Below are positions 42,264-51,746 of a DNA stretch of 64,000 nt, one piece after another; position 1 is the first letter of the stretch, and each line of letters starts with the position of its first letter. Source of the stretch: Sphingobium trunci (GTDB lineage: Bacteria; Pseudomonadota; Alphaproteobacteria; Sphingomonadales; Sphingomonadaceae); NCBI RefSeq assembly GCF_022664535.1, contig NZ_JAKUJY010000019.1:30883-94882 (forward strand), written 5' to 3'. The notes under the pieces are model-generated. The model was not told where the DNA came from and made no database searches. It was given only the letters and a program-made list of their open reading frames with translations. Made by a program: the position numbers and the translations under genes.

Positions 42264-44474
42264 CTAGAAGTTATACTTGATGCCCACGCCATAAGTCCTG
42301 GGATCATTGGGAGGGCTGACGACGAAGTTGATGGGCGTGTAGAGCGCCCGGATCGGATAGGATGCGAAGCGCCGGTTGGTAAGATTCTGCCCATATGCGT
42401 AGATTTCAAAGCCATCAACCTTGTAACCGACGCGCGCGTCCAGCTTGTCGATGCCACCTCGGCTAACCGGAAGTTCGTTCGCAGGCGAGAAGTATGCCCT
42501 GGACGAGAAATTATAGCCTATATTGGCGCGGAACTCGCCTGGACCCACCGGCAGGTTGTAATTGGCCGACACGCTGCCCGACCATTTGGGCGAGTTGCTG
42601 AGATAATTGCCCGAGCGGTCCCAGCCGGCGATGCCATTGACGTTGATGCAGGCGGCATCGTCTGCCTGGGGGGCACTGCCGCCATTGCCTTCGCAGAAGG
42701 ACTTGTAGGTCGCATCCGTCCAGGAAAGGTCGCCACTGAGCGTCAACCCGCGCACAGGGCGCAGGACAAGACTGGCTTCGAGACCTTTGATCTTCGCGCT
42801 AGCGGCGTTTTCGATGATCTGGACGCCGACCGTCACGATGTTCCTGACCTGAAGATCCTTATAGTCATAATAGAATCCGGCGAGATTGAAGGTAAGGAGG
42901 CGGCCGAAAAACTGCGACTTTATACCCGCCTCATAGGCCAGGAGCGTTTCCGGCCTGAATGTGAAGGCGCTTTCTGAGCGGATCGAGTTGTTGAAACCGG
43001 GCGCCTGATAGCCTTGGCTCACCTTGGCATAAAGCAGGATGTCGCTGTCCGGCTTGTAATTGACGCCGCCGTTGAAGATCGGCTTGTTCGCCCTCACCGA
43101 GCCGTTGATCAGCGGTCCGGGAACCGCCGCCTTGCTGTAGTCGATCACGAAATCCTGCGTCTCGTGAATATAGCGCGCTCCGCCCACCAAGGTCAGGTCG
43201 GGCGCGACGGTAATTTCGGCCTGGCCGAATACGCCCACTGCCTCGAGGTTGGATGTGTCGCGTGGGTTGGCGTAAGGCAGGGTCGTGCCCAGCGCATGCG
43301 GCGATTGGGTCGCGTAAAGTTGATCGCTTCTATAATAGTTGACGCCTGCGGTAATCGTTAGCCAGTCGCCGGTATAATTGCCGCGAAACTCGGAGTTGAA
43401 AGTCTTGTATCGGATGATCGAGCCGCCGGCCAGATCAAATACCGGAGTATAATAGGAAATATCAACACGATAATTGCGGTGCGTCGTGATGGATGTGAAT
43501 TGCAGTTCGGGCGATGCCTTGTAGGTCAGCGTTATTGCCTGACCCTCTGACTTGTTGTCGTTGATATAGGTTTCATCCGCCCTCGCCGGAACGGTGATCA
43601 TGCTCGGGTTCGGCAGGCCGATGAAGACGTTCCCGGCCGGATTGTAGAGCGAACTCCAGATCGTCGAGGGATTGTCGCGGCGCCATGTATCTGCTGCTGC
43701 AAGAATTGAGAAATTCTCGTCAGGTGACTGATAATGTAATTTTCCACGGAGGACGTAGGATCGCAGATCATCTATCGGGTTGCCCGTCGTCGAGTTCTTG
43801 ATGAAACCGTGGCGGGTCTCATAGCTCGCGGAGACGCCCGCGCTCAAACCGGCCGCCAGCGGCCCGCTGACGGATCCGCGCGCTAGGACATGATCGTAAT
43901 TGCCGTAGCTGACGTCGAAGCCGGCCTTAAGCTCCTGGCCCGGCACGCGCGTGATGATGTTGATGGCGCCGGCCGTGGAGTTTCGACCGTAAAGCGTGCC
44001 TTGCGGGCCGCGAAGAACCTCCACGCGCTCGACATCATCCAATGTAAAGAAGGCGGCGTCCGTCGTCGGCAGATATTCCCCGTCGATATAGGTCGCAACC
44101 GGCTGGGCGGTGCCGATCGGGCTTCCCTGCCCGGATATGCCGCGGATCGAAACCTGATGATTGCCTGACACGCCGCCCGCGCCGGTGATCTGGACCGATG
44201 GAGCGACGGAGGAAATCGACTGGAGGTCGAACACGTTGCGTGCGGTCAGTTCCTCCGAGGTCACCGCCGTGATTGCGATGGGAACGTCCTGGAGCTTTTG
44301 CTCGCGCCGCTGGGCTGTTACGACGATGTCCGTCCCGCTGCCTTCGCTGGTGGGAAAGGGCGTCTCGCTCAGGCCGACATCGGGCGCCTGTGCATGGGAG
44401 GTCGAGCACATCAGCGCCGCCATGATCGGCGCAAGGCTGGAGCAAGTAGCGAAGCGAATGATGTTTTTTGGCAT
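42264..44474 (-). CDS. TonB-dependent outer-membrane receptor 1
   Basis: 736 aa. A signal peptide (about 28 residues, ending SHA-QA) is followed by the TonB-box-like DIVVTAQRREQKLQDVP, the plug domain with RGISGQG and VERVEVLRGPQGTLYGRNSTAGAINIIT, and a 22-strand barrel ending in GVGIKYNF with a terminal aromatic residue. It imports a large or scarce substrate across the outer membrane with energy from TonB-ExbBD. It is divergent from a TetR gene, 404 bases between the starts. Confidence 0.95.
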   Translation of the reverse strand: MPKNIIRFATCSSLAPIMAALMCSTSHAQAPDVGLSETPFPTSEGSGTDIVVTAQRREQKLQDVPIAITAVTSEELTARNVFDLQSISSVAPSVQITGAGGVSGNHQVSIRGISGQGSPIGTAQPVATYIDGEYLPTTDAAFFTLDDVERVEVLRGPQGTLYGRNSTAGAINIITRVPGQELKAGFDVSYGNYDHVLARGSVSGPLAAGLSAGVSASYETRHGFIKNSTTGNPIDDLRSYVLRGKLHYQSPDENFSILAAADTWRRDNPSTIWSSLYNPAGNVFIGLPNPSMITVPARADETYINDNKSEGQAITLTYKASPELQFTSITTHRNYRVDISYYTPVFDLAGGSIIRYKTFNSEFRGNYTGDWLTITAGVNYYRSDQLYATQSPHALGTTLPYANPRDTSNLEAVGVFGQAEITVAPDLTLVGGARYIHETQDFVIDYSKAAVPGPLINGSVRANKPIFNGGVNYKPDSDILLYAKVSQGYQAPGFNNSIRSESAFTFRPETLLAYEAGIKSQFFGRLLTFNLAGFYYDYKDLQVRNIVTVGVQIIENAASAKIKGLEASLVLRPVRGLTLSGDLSWTDATYKSFCEGNGGSAPQADDAACINVNGIAGWDRSGNYLSNSPKWSGSVSANYNLPVGPGEFRANIGYNFSSRAYFSPANELPVSRGGIDKLDARVGYKVDGFEIYAYGQNLTNRRFASYPIRALYTPINFVVSPPNDPRTYGVGIKYNF

Positions 44475-44878
44475 GAGGCCCCCTTTTTGCCGCCCTCAGA
44501 TTTCTGACCAAAAGTATGATCAAGCGACAAATGCGATAAAAATGATAACCATGTCGGCTTGTCAATAGGCAAAAATCAGCAATAAAATGATCTATAAGTC
44601 ATTATTGGATTGTTTGACGAGGCTGGGGGAGGCGATAAATGTCTGAATTTAGGCCAATTCTTCGGCCTGGCCGACGCAGCTGGTGAACAGCGTAAAAATA
44701 TAGACAAGTCGTCACATTGCTTCGGGGGGCATCCGAATGCGCCGTTCCCCGGCGGGCGCGGCCTACCCGACTTCCGAATGCAGCGATCGTTCGATCAACC
44801 GCGCTTCGCAACGATATGACGATGCGTCATAAAGCATGGCAGGTTGCCAGCGGTTTCCCCACTGGCTAGGTAGCGCTT
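44475..44878. other. Divergent intergenic region (404 bases) upstream of TonB receptor 1 and the TetR gene
   Basis: AT-rich stretches at 44515-44610 probably contain the receptor promoter; a minus-strand TTGACA (44565-44560) is a plausible -35 but its -10 is weak. A gacaa/ttgtc pair brackets 44526-44563. The two recurrent palindromes are not present in clear form; only a loose ataaaaatgat resemblance is seen at 44536-44546. Confidence 0.45.
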
Positions 44879-45568
44879 ATGACAGTTTCTCCCATCACTG
44901 CCAATGCCGTGCCAGCGATCGACCAAGAGGCAAAGGTCCGGGGCGGGCGCCGTGACCGGACGCGCCAGGCCCTGATCGATGCGGGCCTGCATCTGATTGC
45001 GCGCACATCGCTCAGCGCGGTGTCGATCGATGAGATCGTTGCCGAAGCTAATGTAGCAAAGGGCACATTTTACAATCACTTCGTCGATAAGGACGAACTG
45101 TTCAATGCGATAGTGGATTCCGTTCGGCACCAGGTTCATTCGCGCGTGGTCGCGGAGACCAAAGCCTTGCCGGATCCAGCGCGGAAGGTCGCCAGAGCCT
45201 TTTGCGTGGGCTTGCGCTACCAGCTTGACCATAAGGAACAGGTTCTGTTCCTGATGCACAGCCGCTTTTCCATACGGCCGTTGAACGATCCGGTCGATGT
45301 CGGAATCGTCAGCTATATCGCCGAAGGCATCGCTTCCGCCCGCTTTAGGCTCGCGACCACCGAAGGGGGCGTGCTGCTCGTGCACGGCCTCAGCGGCGCG
45401 GCCTATGCCTATTCGATCGACGAGGCCGACGCATTCGGCATCGTGGCGAGAGGGCAGCAACTGGCCGCGATCATGTTGCGCGGCCTGGGTCTGCCGACCG
45501 AGGAGGCGGAAATGATCGCCGCGCAAGAGGCCGATCTCATCCTGCGACGGCATTTCGCGGCGGGGTAA
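44879..45568 (+). CDS. TetR-family transcriptional regulator
   Basis: 229 aa. The helix-turn-helix is at about 48-67 (VSIDEIVAEANVAKGTFYNHF) with the basic GGRRDRTRQALIDAG helix before it, then a helical effector domain. It is divergent from TonB receptor 1, which it may control. It is one of three TetR proteins here and thus also a candidate for the palindromic operators. Confidence 0.92.
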   Translation: MTVSPITANAVPAIDQEAKVRGGRRDRTRQALIDAGLHLIARTSLSAVSIDEIVAEANVAKGTFYNHFVDKDELFNAIVDSVRHQVHSRVVAETKALPDPARKVARAFCVGLRYQLDHKEQVLFLMHSRFSIRPLNDPVDVGIVSYIAEGIASARFRLATTEGGVLLVHGLSGAAYAYSIDEADAFGIVARGQQLAAIMLRGLGLPTEEAEMIAAQEADLILRRHFAAG

Positions 45569-45948
45569 GGCTGGCGCACCGGCGCGCGGGACGGGCCGCC
45601 GATGCCGAGCCAACCAGCCGGGCCGGCCAGGATCGCCAGCTACGACATGAACGCCAGCGAAGGCTGAGCAAAGCCGCCGGCATGATCCGGCGGGTGCATA
45701 TCTCCCTTCGGCAGGCGATTGTCGCCTTATGCAGCCCTTTTGTCATCTCCCGCGATTGCTCCGCCAGCGCTGAGCTTGGACATTCCCCAATGCAAGGGGA
45801 CGGCGGCTTTTCGACGCCACGCATCGACTGTGCGCTAATAATGGCGTCACAGGCGGGTGGATCCGCGGGTTCTCAATCCCGGCCTGACAAGGATCGCCGG
45901 CGCGGCGCGAGCTGACCGTCCGACCACCTATTATCAGTTCTGGAGGCA
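45569..45948. other. Intergenic region (380 bases) upstream of the C45-like hydrolase
   Basis: It contains a 7-bp stem ccgccgg-catgat-ccggcgg at 45674-45693, about 105 bases after the TetR stop and not followed by T residues. No convincing gene or recurrent operator is seen. The promoter of the next gene presumably lies in the AT-richer end around 45920-45940. Confidence 0.4.
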
Positions 45949-48099
45949 ATGGCAGTGACATCTCAAGCTGCGACGCGGGCGTCGGTTCAGGATCGACTCG
46001 ATCGGGCGCATTATGCGATCCACTTCGCCAATCGCGCCCTGGTGAAAAATGACTGGAGCGAGCCGGCTTATGTGCCGGCCCGCAAAGCGCTGGACGAGGT
46101 TATGCTGATCCTGTCCAAGGCGAAATGGCTGTTGGGTCGCGTAACAGGCGCCTTGGCCGGATATGCCGACCCGTTCGAGTCGCCAGATGCCGAAGCCGAT
46201 GCTTTGCAGGAGGTGTCCGATCTCTTCGAGCAAGTCATCGCGCGGGCAAAGGATGTCCAGGATTGCCTCGAAACTGGGCGGTCGTTGCAGCCCTTCATCT
46301 TGTCCGGGGCACTGGAAAGCCAAGGAACCGAAACTCTGTTCTATGATGGCGTCCCGATCGTGCCGTCGATCAACCCGATCGTGGTTCTGAAGGGTTCCAA
46401 TCGCGACATGGGCCGCCAATATGCCGAACAGGTACTGGATATCTATGGCCCCTTCATCTTCGATTGGCATGGCCGGCGGCTGTTTTCCGCCGATGATCTT
46501 GCGGAGTTGCGTCGCTGGGAAGCTGAGCTTCGGACGCATATGCCAGAAATCCTCGACTTTGCACGCGGCTGGGCAGACGGCGCGACCCGGCGGGGCGTGG
46601 CGATGAGCTATTACCAGGCGCTCGCCATCTGGACCGGCGTCAATCCTCCGGCGAGGGCAGAGGAGTTGATGGAGGATGCTGGCCTGTTCAACGCCGAGAA
46701 GAGCGCCACCGCATTACATGCGAGCGACCGGAACGACATGTGCAGCGGCGTCGCCGCCTGGGGCCAGGCGACCACCGATGGCGCGCTGCTATTGGCCGCC
46801 ACGCAGGACCAGGACTGCACGTTCGAGGCGACCATCGTCGCCTTTCCCGACGAAGGGAACGCCTTCATCTACACCCCCTTCGCCGCCAACGGTTCGATAC
46901 CGGTAATGGGGCCGCATTTCATGGCGGGGCATCCGGGCATGAACAACAAGGGTCTGGCCTATGTCCACCATGCGGGCGCCGGTGGGACGGAGCTTCCCAA
47001 CGAATGGGGCTATGGCATTCGACGGGGACCGATGACCTTCCATATCCTGCAATATGCCAGTTCGGCCAAGGAGGCTCTGAGCAAAATCCTAACCTATCCG
47101 GTCGGCGATCTGGGCGTCGTTCTCGGCAGCGTCGGCGGGTTCTGGGCCGACAGCGCCTATGGCTTTTCGCTCGAGGGCCGCCCGGGCGCGCCGAATCCGC
47201 CAAGCCCCGTCATCCGCGAAGCGACCTACGACAGGCAAGGCAATGCCTATCAATTCCTCTACGCCAGCAACAATTCGATCAGTCCCCAGTCCGGCCATGC
47301 TAATGCGGCCCCGAGCCAGGAGCTCGGCGGGTATACATATGAACTGGAAGCGGGCTGGTTTACGGCCGATCCCAATCTCATTCATGCGGACGGTTTCATA
47401 AAGTCGATGTGGCGTCGCGCAGCGCGATGCAGCGCCGCTCGCAATCGCTATCAGCACCGGATGATGCTCAACGGCTATGGCCGCGTCGATCTGGATTACA
47501 TGACCGTAGTCGTTCGCCAGAGCGGCGAGCTTCCTTTCGGCACGTTCGACGAGATTTCAGCACGCTTCAGTGACGGCGAGGAGTGGAGCGTCTCGATAGG
47601 CCACCGCATGAACGCCTTCACCGTCGTGGCAAAGCCCGATAATGGCGATCGCGGCATCTACCGCGGCTGCATCGGTCCGGCCAACCGTGCCGTGAACAGC
47701 AAGGATCCCGGCCATGGCTATTATTATCATGACGAGACGGCGGCCTTCTGGGAGCTGACGCTTGCAAAAGACCCCGAGGCCGTCTGTGCAAAGGCGCGCC
47801 ATGTGGCCCAACATAATATCGCGGAGGCTGATGGACTGTTGGCGACGGTTGAAGGGCAGAGCTTCGCGGGTTTCGGAGCGCTGGAGGGTTTTCTGCTCGA
47901 AGCACGCGCCGCTCTCCAGGACGGCGAAGAGATCCGGGAGCAAGCGCTGGCGCTGGAGGGCGATACGCGCTGGGCAGCGATTGCGCGGGCGGTGCGTCGT
48001 TTCACGCGCGCGCAGGTAAGGGCAAGCCAGGTTTGCGACGCCATCGTCAAGCCAGCCGACAAGGCCGAGGTGCTGAAGCAGTGCGAAGGGGCGGCGTAA
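45949..48099 (+). CDS. C45-like Ntn-hydrolase (acyl-CoA:6-aminopenicillanate acyltransferase / amide hydrolase family)
   Basis: 716 aa. ATG 45949 sits only 3 bases from ggagg, so the GTG at 45955 (8 bases away) may be the true start. The centre resembles the C45 acyltransferase core: C265 in DMCSGVAAWGQATTDGALLL, then TQDQDCTFEATIVAF and GMNNKGLAYVHHAGAG. In the family a cysteine freed by self-cleavage is the nucleophile. Residues 1-130 are a helical N-terminal extension, and the protein is about twice the length of classical C45 members. No signal peptide is seen. An amide-bond hydrolase or acyltransferase acting on the imported substrate is likely, placed between two TonB receptors. Confidence 0.72.
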   Translation: MAVTSQAATRASVQDRLDRAHYAIHFANRALVKNDWSEPAYVPARKALDEVMLILSKAKWLLGRVTGALAGYADPFESPDAEADALQEVSDLFEQVIARAKDVQDCLETGRSLQPFILSGALESQGTETLFYDGVPIVPSINPIVVLKGSNRDMGRQYAEQVLDIYGPFIFDWHGRRLFSADDLAELRRWEAELRTHMPEILDFARGWADGATRRGVAMSYYQALAIWTGVNPPARAEELMEDAGLFNAEKSATALHASDRNDMCSGVAAWGQATTDGALLLAATQDQDCTFEATIVAFPDEGNAFIYTPFAANGSIPVMGPHFMAGHPGMNNKGLAYVHHAGAGGTELPNEWGYGIRRGPMTFHILQYASSAKEALSKILTYPVGDLGVVLGSVGGFWADSAYGFSLEGRPGAPNPPSPVIREATYDRQGNAYQFLYASNNSISPQSGHANAAPSQELGGYTYELEAGWFTADPNLIHADGFIKSMWRRAARCSAARNRYQHRMMLNGYGRVDLDYMTVVVRQSGELPFGTFDEISARFSDGEEWSVSIGHRMNAFTVVAKPDNGDRGIYRGCIGPANRAVNSKDPGHGYYYHDETAAFWELTLAKDPEAVCAKARHVAQHNIAEADGLLATVEGQSFAGFGALEGFLLEARAALQDGEEIREQALALEGDTRWAAIARAVRRFTRAQVRASQVCDAIVKPADKAEVLKQCEGAA

Positions 48100-48320
48100 C
48101 AGCCGCCCGGTCCGGGGACTGTCCGGCAACGTCCTAAAATCCTTGGATTGCCCTTACGTCCACGCTCTTGGCAGAGCGGTTGAGGGGCATGGCTGCATCG
48201 GATATTCGGTCCTGGTGGCCTACCACGATCGGGTCTGGACAAGTCCCCGACGCTGCGGCTCGGGCACCGCCCGCTGGCCATGGGCTTCGGACCTTCGCCT
48301 GTCTCACCCTTGAAAAATAG

Positions 48321-48355
48321 AGGCCCGCATGCGCTTTCGCGGCGCATGCGGGCCT
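48321..48355 (-). terminator. Rho-independent terminator of TonB receptor 2
   Basis: The arms aggcccgcatgcgc (48321-48334) and gcgcatgcgggcct (48342-48355) form a perfect 14-bp stem with a 7-base loop. On the minus strand it is followed by ctatttttca, a proper T tract. It lies 13 bases after the receptor stop codon. Confidence 0.9.
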
Positions 48356-48368
48356 CAGGCGGGTAGGA

Positions 48369-50774
48369 TCAATATTTGAAGCCGACGGTCACGCCGTAAG
48401 TGGCAGGCTTGCCCATATAGTCCATGGCGGTATCGATGCCGAACCGGTTGGTGAGCGCATAAGTCTTGTTGAAAACATTGCGTCCCCACACATAAGCGCG
48501 CCATTTTCCGTTAGGGGATTCCACGCCGGTCGACAGATCGACCAAGGTGTAGCCGTCGACCTGCTCGCCCGAAAGTTCTCCCAGGTAGCCGGGGTTGGCG
48601 GCAGCAACCTGGGCAGGCGAGATTTCGCCCAATACCGTCTGGGAACTGCTGCGATAGGTCAGGCTTCCGCTCACGAACATGTCCATCCGCTCGCTTACCG
48701 CCCATTGATAGCGCGCCGTGCCGTTCACCTGCCAGCGCGGCGCGTTGGCAAGGTCGGTCTTGTGGAAATCGACCACATTGCCCAGATCGTTGGTGTCGGT
48801 ATAATGACCAAGCACGTCGGTCCGGGTGTAGCCGGCCGCGGCGCTGATGGTCAGTCCCTTCACAGGCGCCGCCTGGATTTGCAGCTCGGCGCCATAAACG
48901 CGCGCCTTGGGGATGTTGGTGAGGCCGCCGAGCGGACCCAGCACGGGATCGACGATCGTCCCGATTTCCTGCTTGTCCTTGTAATCGCCGTAGAAAACCG
49001 CGCCATTCAGCTGGACCTTGCGATCTGCCAGGCTGGCCTTGAACCCGGCCTCATAGGCAAGCACCGATTCCTGGCGCGCGGGGGTCAATGCCCCGCTGAA
49101 GGTGGCGTTCACGAACGGGTGACCGCCCATCTTGTAGCCTTTCGATAGGCTGGCATAGAGCATGACGTCGTCGATCGGTTTTAACTGGATGCCGGCCCGC
49201 CATGAGAGATTATCCTCATCATAAGGGGTGGTGACGGGCCCCGGCAGCAGGGTAGGGGGACTCGTGCTCGCATCCAGCGTGGTGCAATCGCCCGCGCCCA
49301 GGGGCGCGCTCAACGGATCGTAGCCGAACAGGGAACGCAGATAGTTGCTCAGATTGGTATAGGCCGGTCCCGCGCTGCCGTCCGCCGACACCGCCAGACA
49401 TCCCCGATAGGCGATCTTCGAGCGGGTGTAGCGCAAGCCGCCCTGCAGCGTCAGCTTGGGCGTGAGTTCAAACTCGATATTGCCGAAGGCGGCGTAGCTT
49501 CTGGCCTTGGAACGAGCCTTGACCTCAAGTTCGCGCACGTCGGTTCCATCGCCGAAGCCGAGCGAAAGGCCGATGATGGGGGAGGCGGTGGGAAGCATCT
49601 CCACCGTGGATTCAGATGGCCGGTCATGCTGAAAATTGGCTCCCACCGTCAGCCGCAGACGATCGATCTGCGCGGTCGCCCGCAGTTCCTGGGTGAAGGT
49701 CTTGTTCCGCGAATTTGTGATGAACGCCGTATTTTCGGTGGGCACGCCGTCGGCTTCGCTGTTCACATATGTTTTGAAATGGCTGTAGCTGGTCAACGAT
49801 GTCAGCGTAATCTGATCGGTCGCATCGAAGTCGATCCGACTTGTCAGCATGGTGAGCCGGTTGTTTTTGGCGAGATCCTGGCCCGGATCCCAGTCCGCCC
49901 AGCGATTGCCACGATGCCGATACGGGTAGTCCGCAATCCCCGTAAGCGCACCCAGCGAAGGCTCCTGCGGCTTGAACATGTAAGCCTGCGAAACGGCGGC
50001 GTCGGAACGATCCACCCAACGCTGCGCGGTAAGCGCGATGCGCAGCCGATCGGTCGGCTTCCACAACAGACTCAGGCGGCCATTGTTGAAATTCTGCTGG
50101 CCCGCTGTATCCGATGGCCGCGAGATGCTCTTCTGCCAGTCACCGCTGCCCTGATGCTCGACCGCCAGCCGAAGGCTCAGCGTGTCGGTAACAGGACCGC
50201 TGACATAACCGCTGACGTCGAACTGGTCGAAGCGACCATAGCTCGCCGTGGCTCCAGCCTCGAAACGGTCGGACGGCTTGGCCGCGACATAGTTGATGGC
50301 GCCGCCGGTCGAGTTGGCGCCGAACAGCGTTCCCTGCGGGCCTTTCAGCACCTCGACATGATCGGCGTCCAGCCCGGCGCCCCGCGTCATCGCGGCAAAT
50401 GGAATGGGCGCTTCGTCGACATAGACGGTCACCGCCGGGCGCGTGCTGAGCGAGGAGTCATTGAACCCAACGCCGCGAAGCGTATAGACGCTCACGCCCG
50501 TCGGCGTCTGGACGACATTGAGCCCCGGCGTAATCCTCGGCAGATCCTCCACCGCCTTAATTCCCGCCAGTTGCAGTTGCTCCCCGGTGGCTACCGTGAT
50601 CGTCATCGGCACCGCGTTCGCGCTCTGCTGATATTTCTGCGCCGTGACGATGATGTCCTGAAGCTGGTTGTCGTCGGCCGACGGCGCCGCGCTTGACTGG
50701 GCAAGCGCCACGCCGCTCATCGTCGCGAGCGAGAATAAGCAGCATCCTGAATAGAATATGGCTTTCACGGTCAT
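48369..50774 (-). CDS. TonB-dependent outer-membrane receptor 2
   Basis: 801 aa. A signal peptide ends near GVALAQ (about residue 26), then the TonB-box region LQDIIVTAQKYQQSANAVP, the plug with LRGVGFNDSS and VEVLKGPQGTLFGANSTGGAINY, and a barrel ending GVTVGFKY. ATG 50774 follows ggaaggggagatac. It differs from receptor 1 in the extracellular loops, so a different substrate is expected. Two copies of the 19-base operator (50843 and 51364) lie upstream, linking uptake to the flavin monooxygenase regulon. Confidence 0.95.
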   Translation of the reverse strand: MTVKAIFYSGCCLFSLATMSGVALAQSSAAPSADDNQLQDIIVTAQKYQQSANAVPMTITVATGEQLQLAGIKAVEDLPRITPGLNVVQTPTGVSVYTLRGVGFNDSSLSTRPAVTVYVDEAPIPFAAMTRGAGLDADHVEVLKGPQGTLFGANSTGGAINYVAAKPSDRFEAGATASYGRFDQFDVSGYVSGPVTDTLSLRLAVEHQGSGDWQKSISRPSDTAGQQNFNNGRLSLLWKPTDRLRIALTAQRWVDRSDAAVSQAYMFKPQEPSLGALTGIADYPYRHRGNRWADWDPGQDLAKNNRLTMLTSRIDFDATDQITLTSLTSYSHFKTYVNSEADGVPTENTAFITNSRNKTFTQELRATAQIDRLRLTVGANFQHDRPSESTVEMLPTASPIIGLSLGFGDGTDVRELEVKARSKARSYAAFGNIEFELTPKLTLQGGLRYTRSKIAYRGCLAVSADGSAGPAYTNLSNYLRSLFGYDPLSAPLGAGDCTTLDASTSPPTLLPGPVTTPYDEDNLSWRAGIQLKPIDDVMLYASLSKGYKMGGHPFVNATFSGALTPARQESVLAYEAGFKASLADRKVQLNGAVFYGDYKDKQEIGTIVDPVLGPLGGLTNIPKARVYGAELQIQAAPVKGLTISAAAGYTRTDVLGHYTDTNDLGNVVDFHKTDLANAPRWQVNGTARYQWAVSERMDMFVSGSLTYRSSSQTVLGEISPAQVAAANPGYLGELSGEQVDGYTLVDLSTGVESPNGKWRAYVWGRNVFNKTYALTNRFGIDTAMDYMGKPATYGVTVGFKY

Positions 50775-50842
50775 GTATCTCCCCTTCCTAACTGTGATTT
50801 ATCTGCTGCAATGGTGAATGTGGCGCGCGCTTGCGCAAGCAG

Positions 50843-50861
50843 AATGATTTTATAGTATAAT
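50843..50861 (-). promoter_or_regulatory. Palindromic operator, AATATAC family (copy D, degenerate)
   Basis: AATGATTTTATAGTATAAT is a 19-base element with the same length and right half (GTATAAT) as copy B and a diverged left half. Read on the minus strand it contains TATACT/TATAAA, usable as -10 for TonB receptor 2, whose start is 69 bases away. No good -35 is seen. Confidence 0.5.
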
Positions 50862-51363
50862 GTGAGTCGGAATGGCCCTCTATCTGCCGCGACTCGTTCG
50901 AGGCGAGGTCGAGCGGGCAGCCTGCCGCGCAGTGGGCCTGCGGGTTGAGCATCGGCATGGATGGAGCTTTTCGCTGCCCGATCGGCAAAGCCACTGTTTT
51001 GGAACCGCTCCGCGCGACGTGACGATAAGGCGGATCTGAAGCGCCGGACCTCAATGCCCATGCAAGGTCTCGACGCCATCGGGCTGAGCGCCCGAGGCCG
51101 CTTCCTCATGGGACTGGCTGCGACCGGGAAGATCACGGTCGCGCTGTTACTCAGGCAGGCTGTCATTGCCGATATCACCGCATCCTCACCCAACATCATA
51201 TTCTTCGTTTATCACTGCTTATTCCGATCTGACGGAACGGCCAAATCGCTTCTCACATTTGGATTCGCCCGCTCAGAGCAAGCTTCGCACTTGCCGCCCC
51301 CGGCCCTGCCTAGCGTCCATATTTCGCCTCGTGACAAGCTTATCCGGATGTCGCGTCAATCAG

Positions 51364-51403
51364 AATGAACATGAAATATATTCTAAAGAAAAATCCGCGT
51401 CAA
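51364..51403 (-). promoter_or_regulatory. Promoter with palindromic operator (copy E)
   Basis: On the minus strand TTGACG (51403-51398), a 17-base gap and TATATT (51380-51375) match copies A and C exactly in layout. The 19-base operator AATATATTTCATGTTCATT (51382-51364) again starts two bases before the -10. The first recognised gene downstream is TonB receptor 2, about 590 bases away, so a long leader or an unrecognised transcript is implied. Confidence 0.62.
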
Positions 51404-51746
51404 GGGAGTGATGGGGCAGCCGTGCGCCGCATCGCCTGGCGCGCATTTGCAGGCTATCGAAAGCAGCCGCCATCTATAGTGCCTTCCAAGCGGAGACTTG
51501 CCGGCCGGCCGAACCTGGATCGAGCCGAAATATGACTAAGATGCAATGCGCCGACCGCATTTTCGTTGAGCAAGCGCGAAGGAGGGCGTCATATACGCGC
51601 TCCGAGCCACTCATTTTGCCCGCGACGAACGATCTCTGATTGCCAGTCCGACGAAAATGACTTATCGTTCAATTCATTCGGCGCCCTTGCTGCGAAAGCC
51701 TCAGCGAGTTGGTGGCGGACAGCTATCAAAATTCTGGGCAGGAAAT

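Larger units (their letters stand above)
50775..51746. other. Long divergent intergenic region (972 bases) with two operator copies
   Basis: This is the largest gap in the window, between TonB receptor 2 (minus) and an MFS transporter (plus). It contains operator copies D and E and a near-consensus minus-strand promoter at E. Open frames exist on both strands (e.g. minus 50771-51199, plus 50961-51368), but their Arg/Ser/Ala/Pro-rich translations match nothing I know. They may be decayed coding sequence or chance. Confidence 0.5.

Noticed and set aside
50961..51368. 135-codon plus-strand frame in the gap upstream of the MFS gene (hydrophobic stretch LATGKITVALLLRQAVIADI-like)
   Set aside because: No ribosome-binding site, no recognised family, and it crosses operator copy E. 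The opposite strand is equally open, so coding is not supported.
51652..51667. CGAAAATGACTTATCG upstream of the MFS gene as a fourth CGAAAATGATTTTCG operator
   Set aside because: It has an extra base and a broken right arm, and symmetry is lost. It could be a decayed site, but the evidence is too weak to list.
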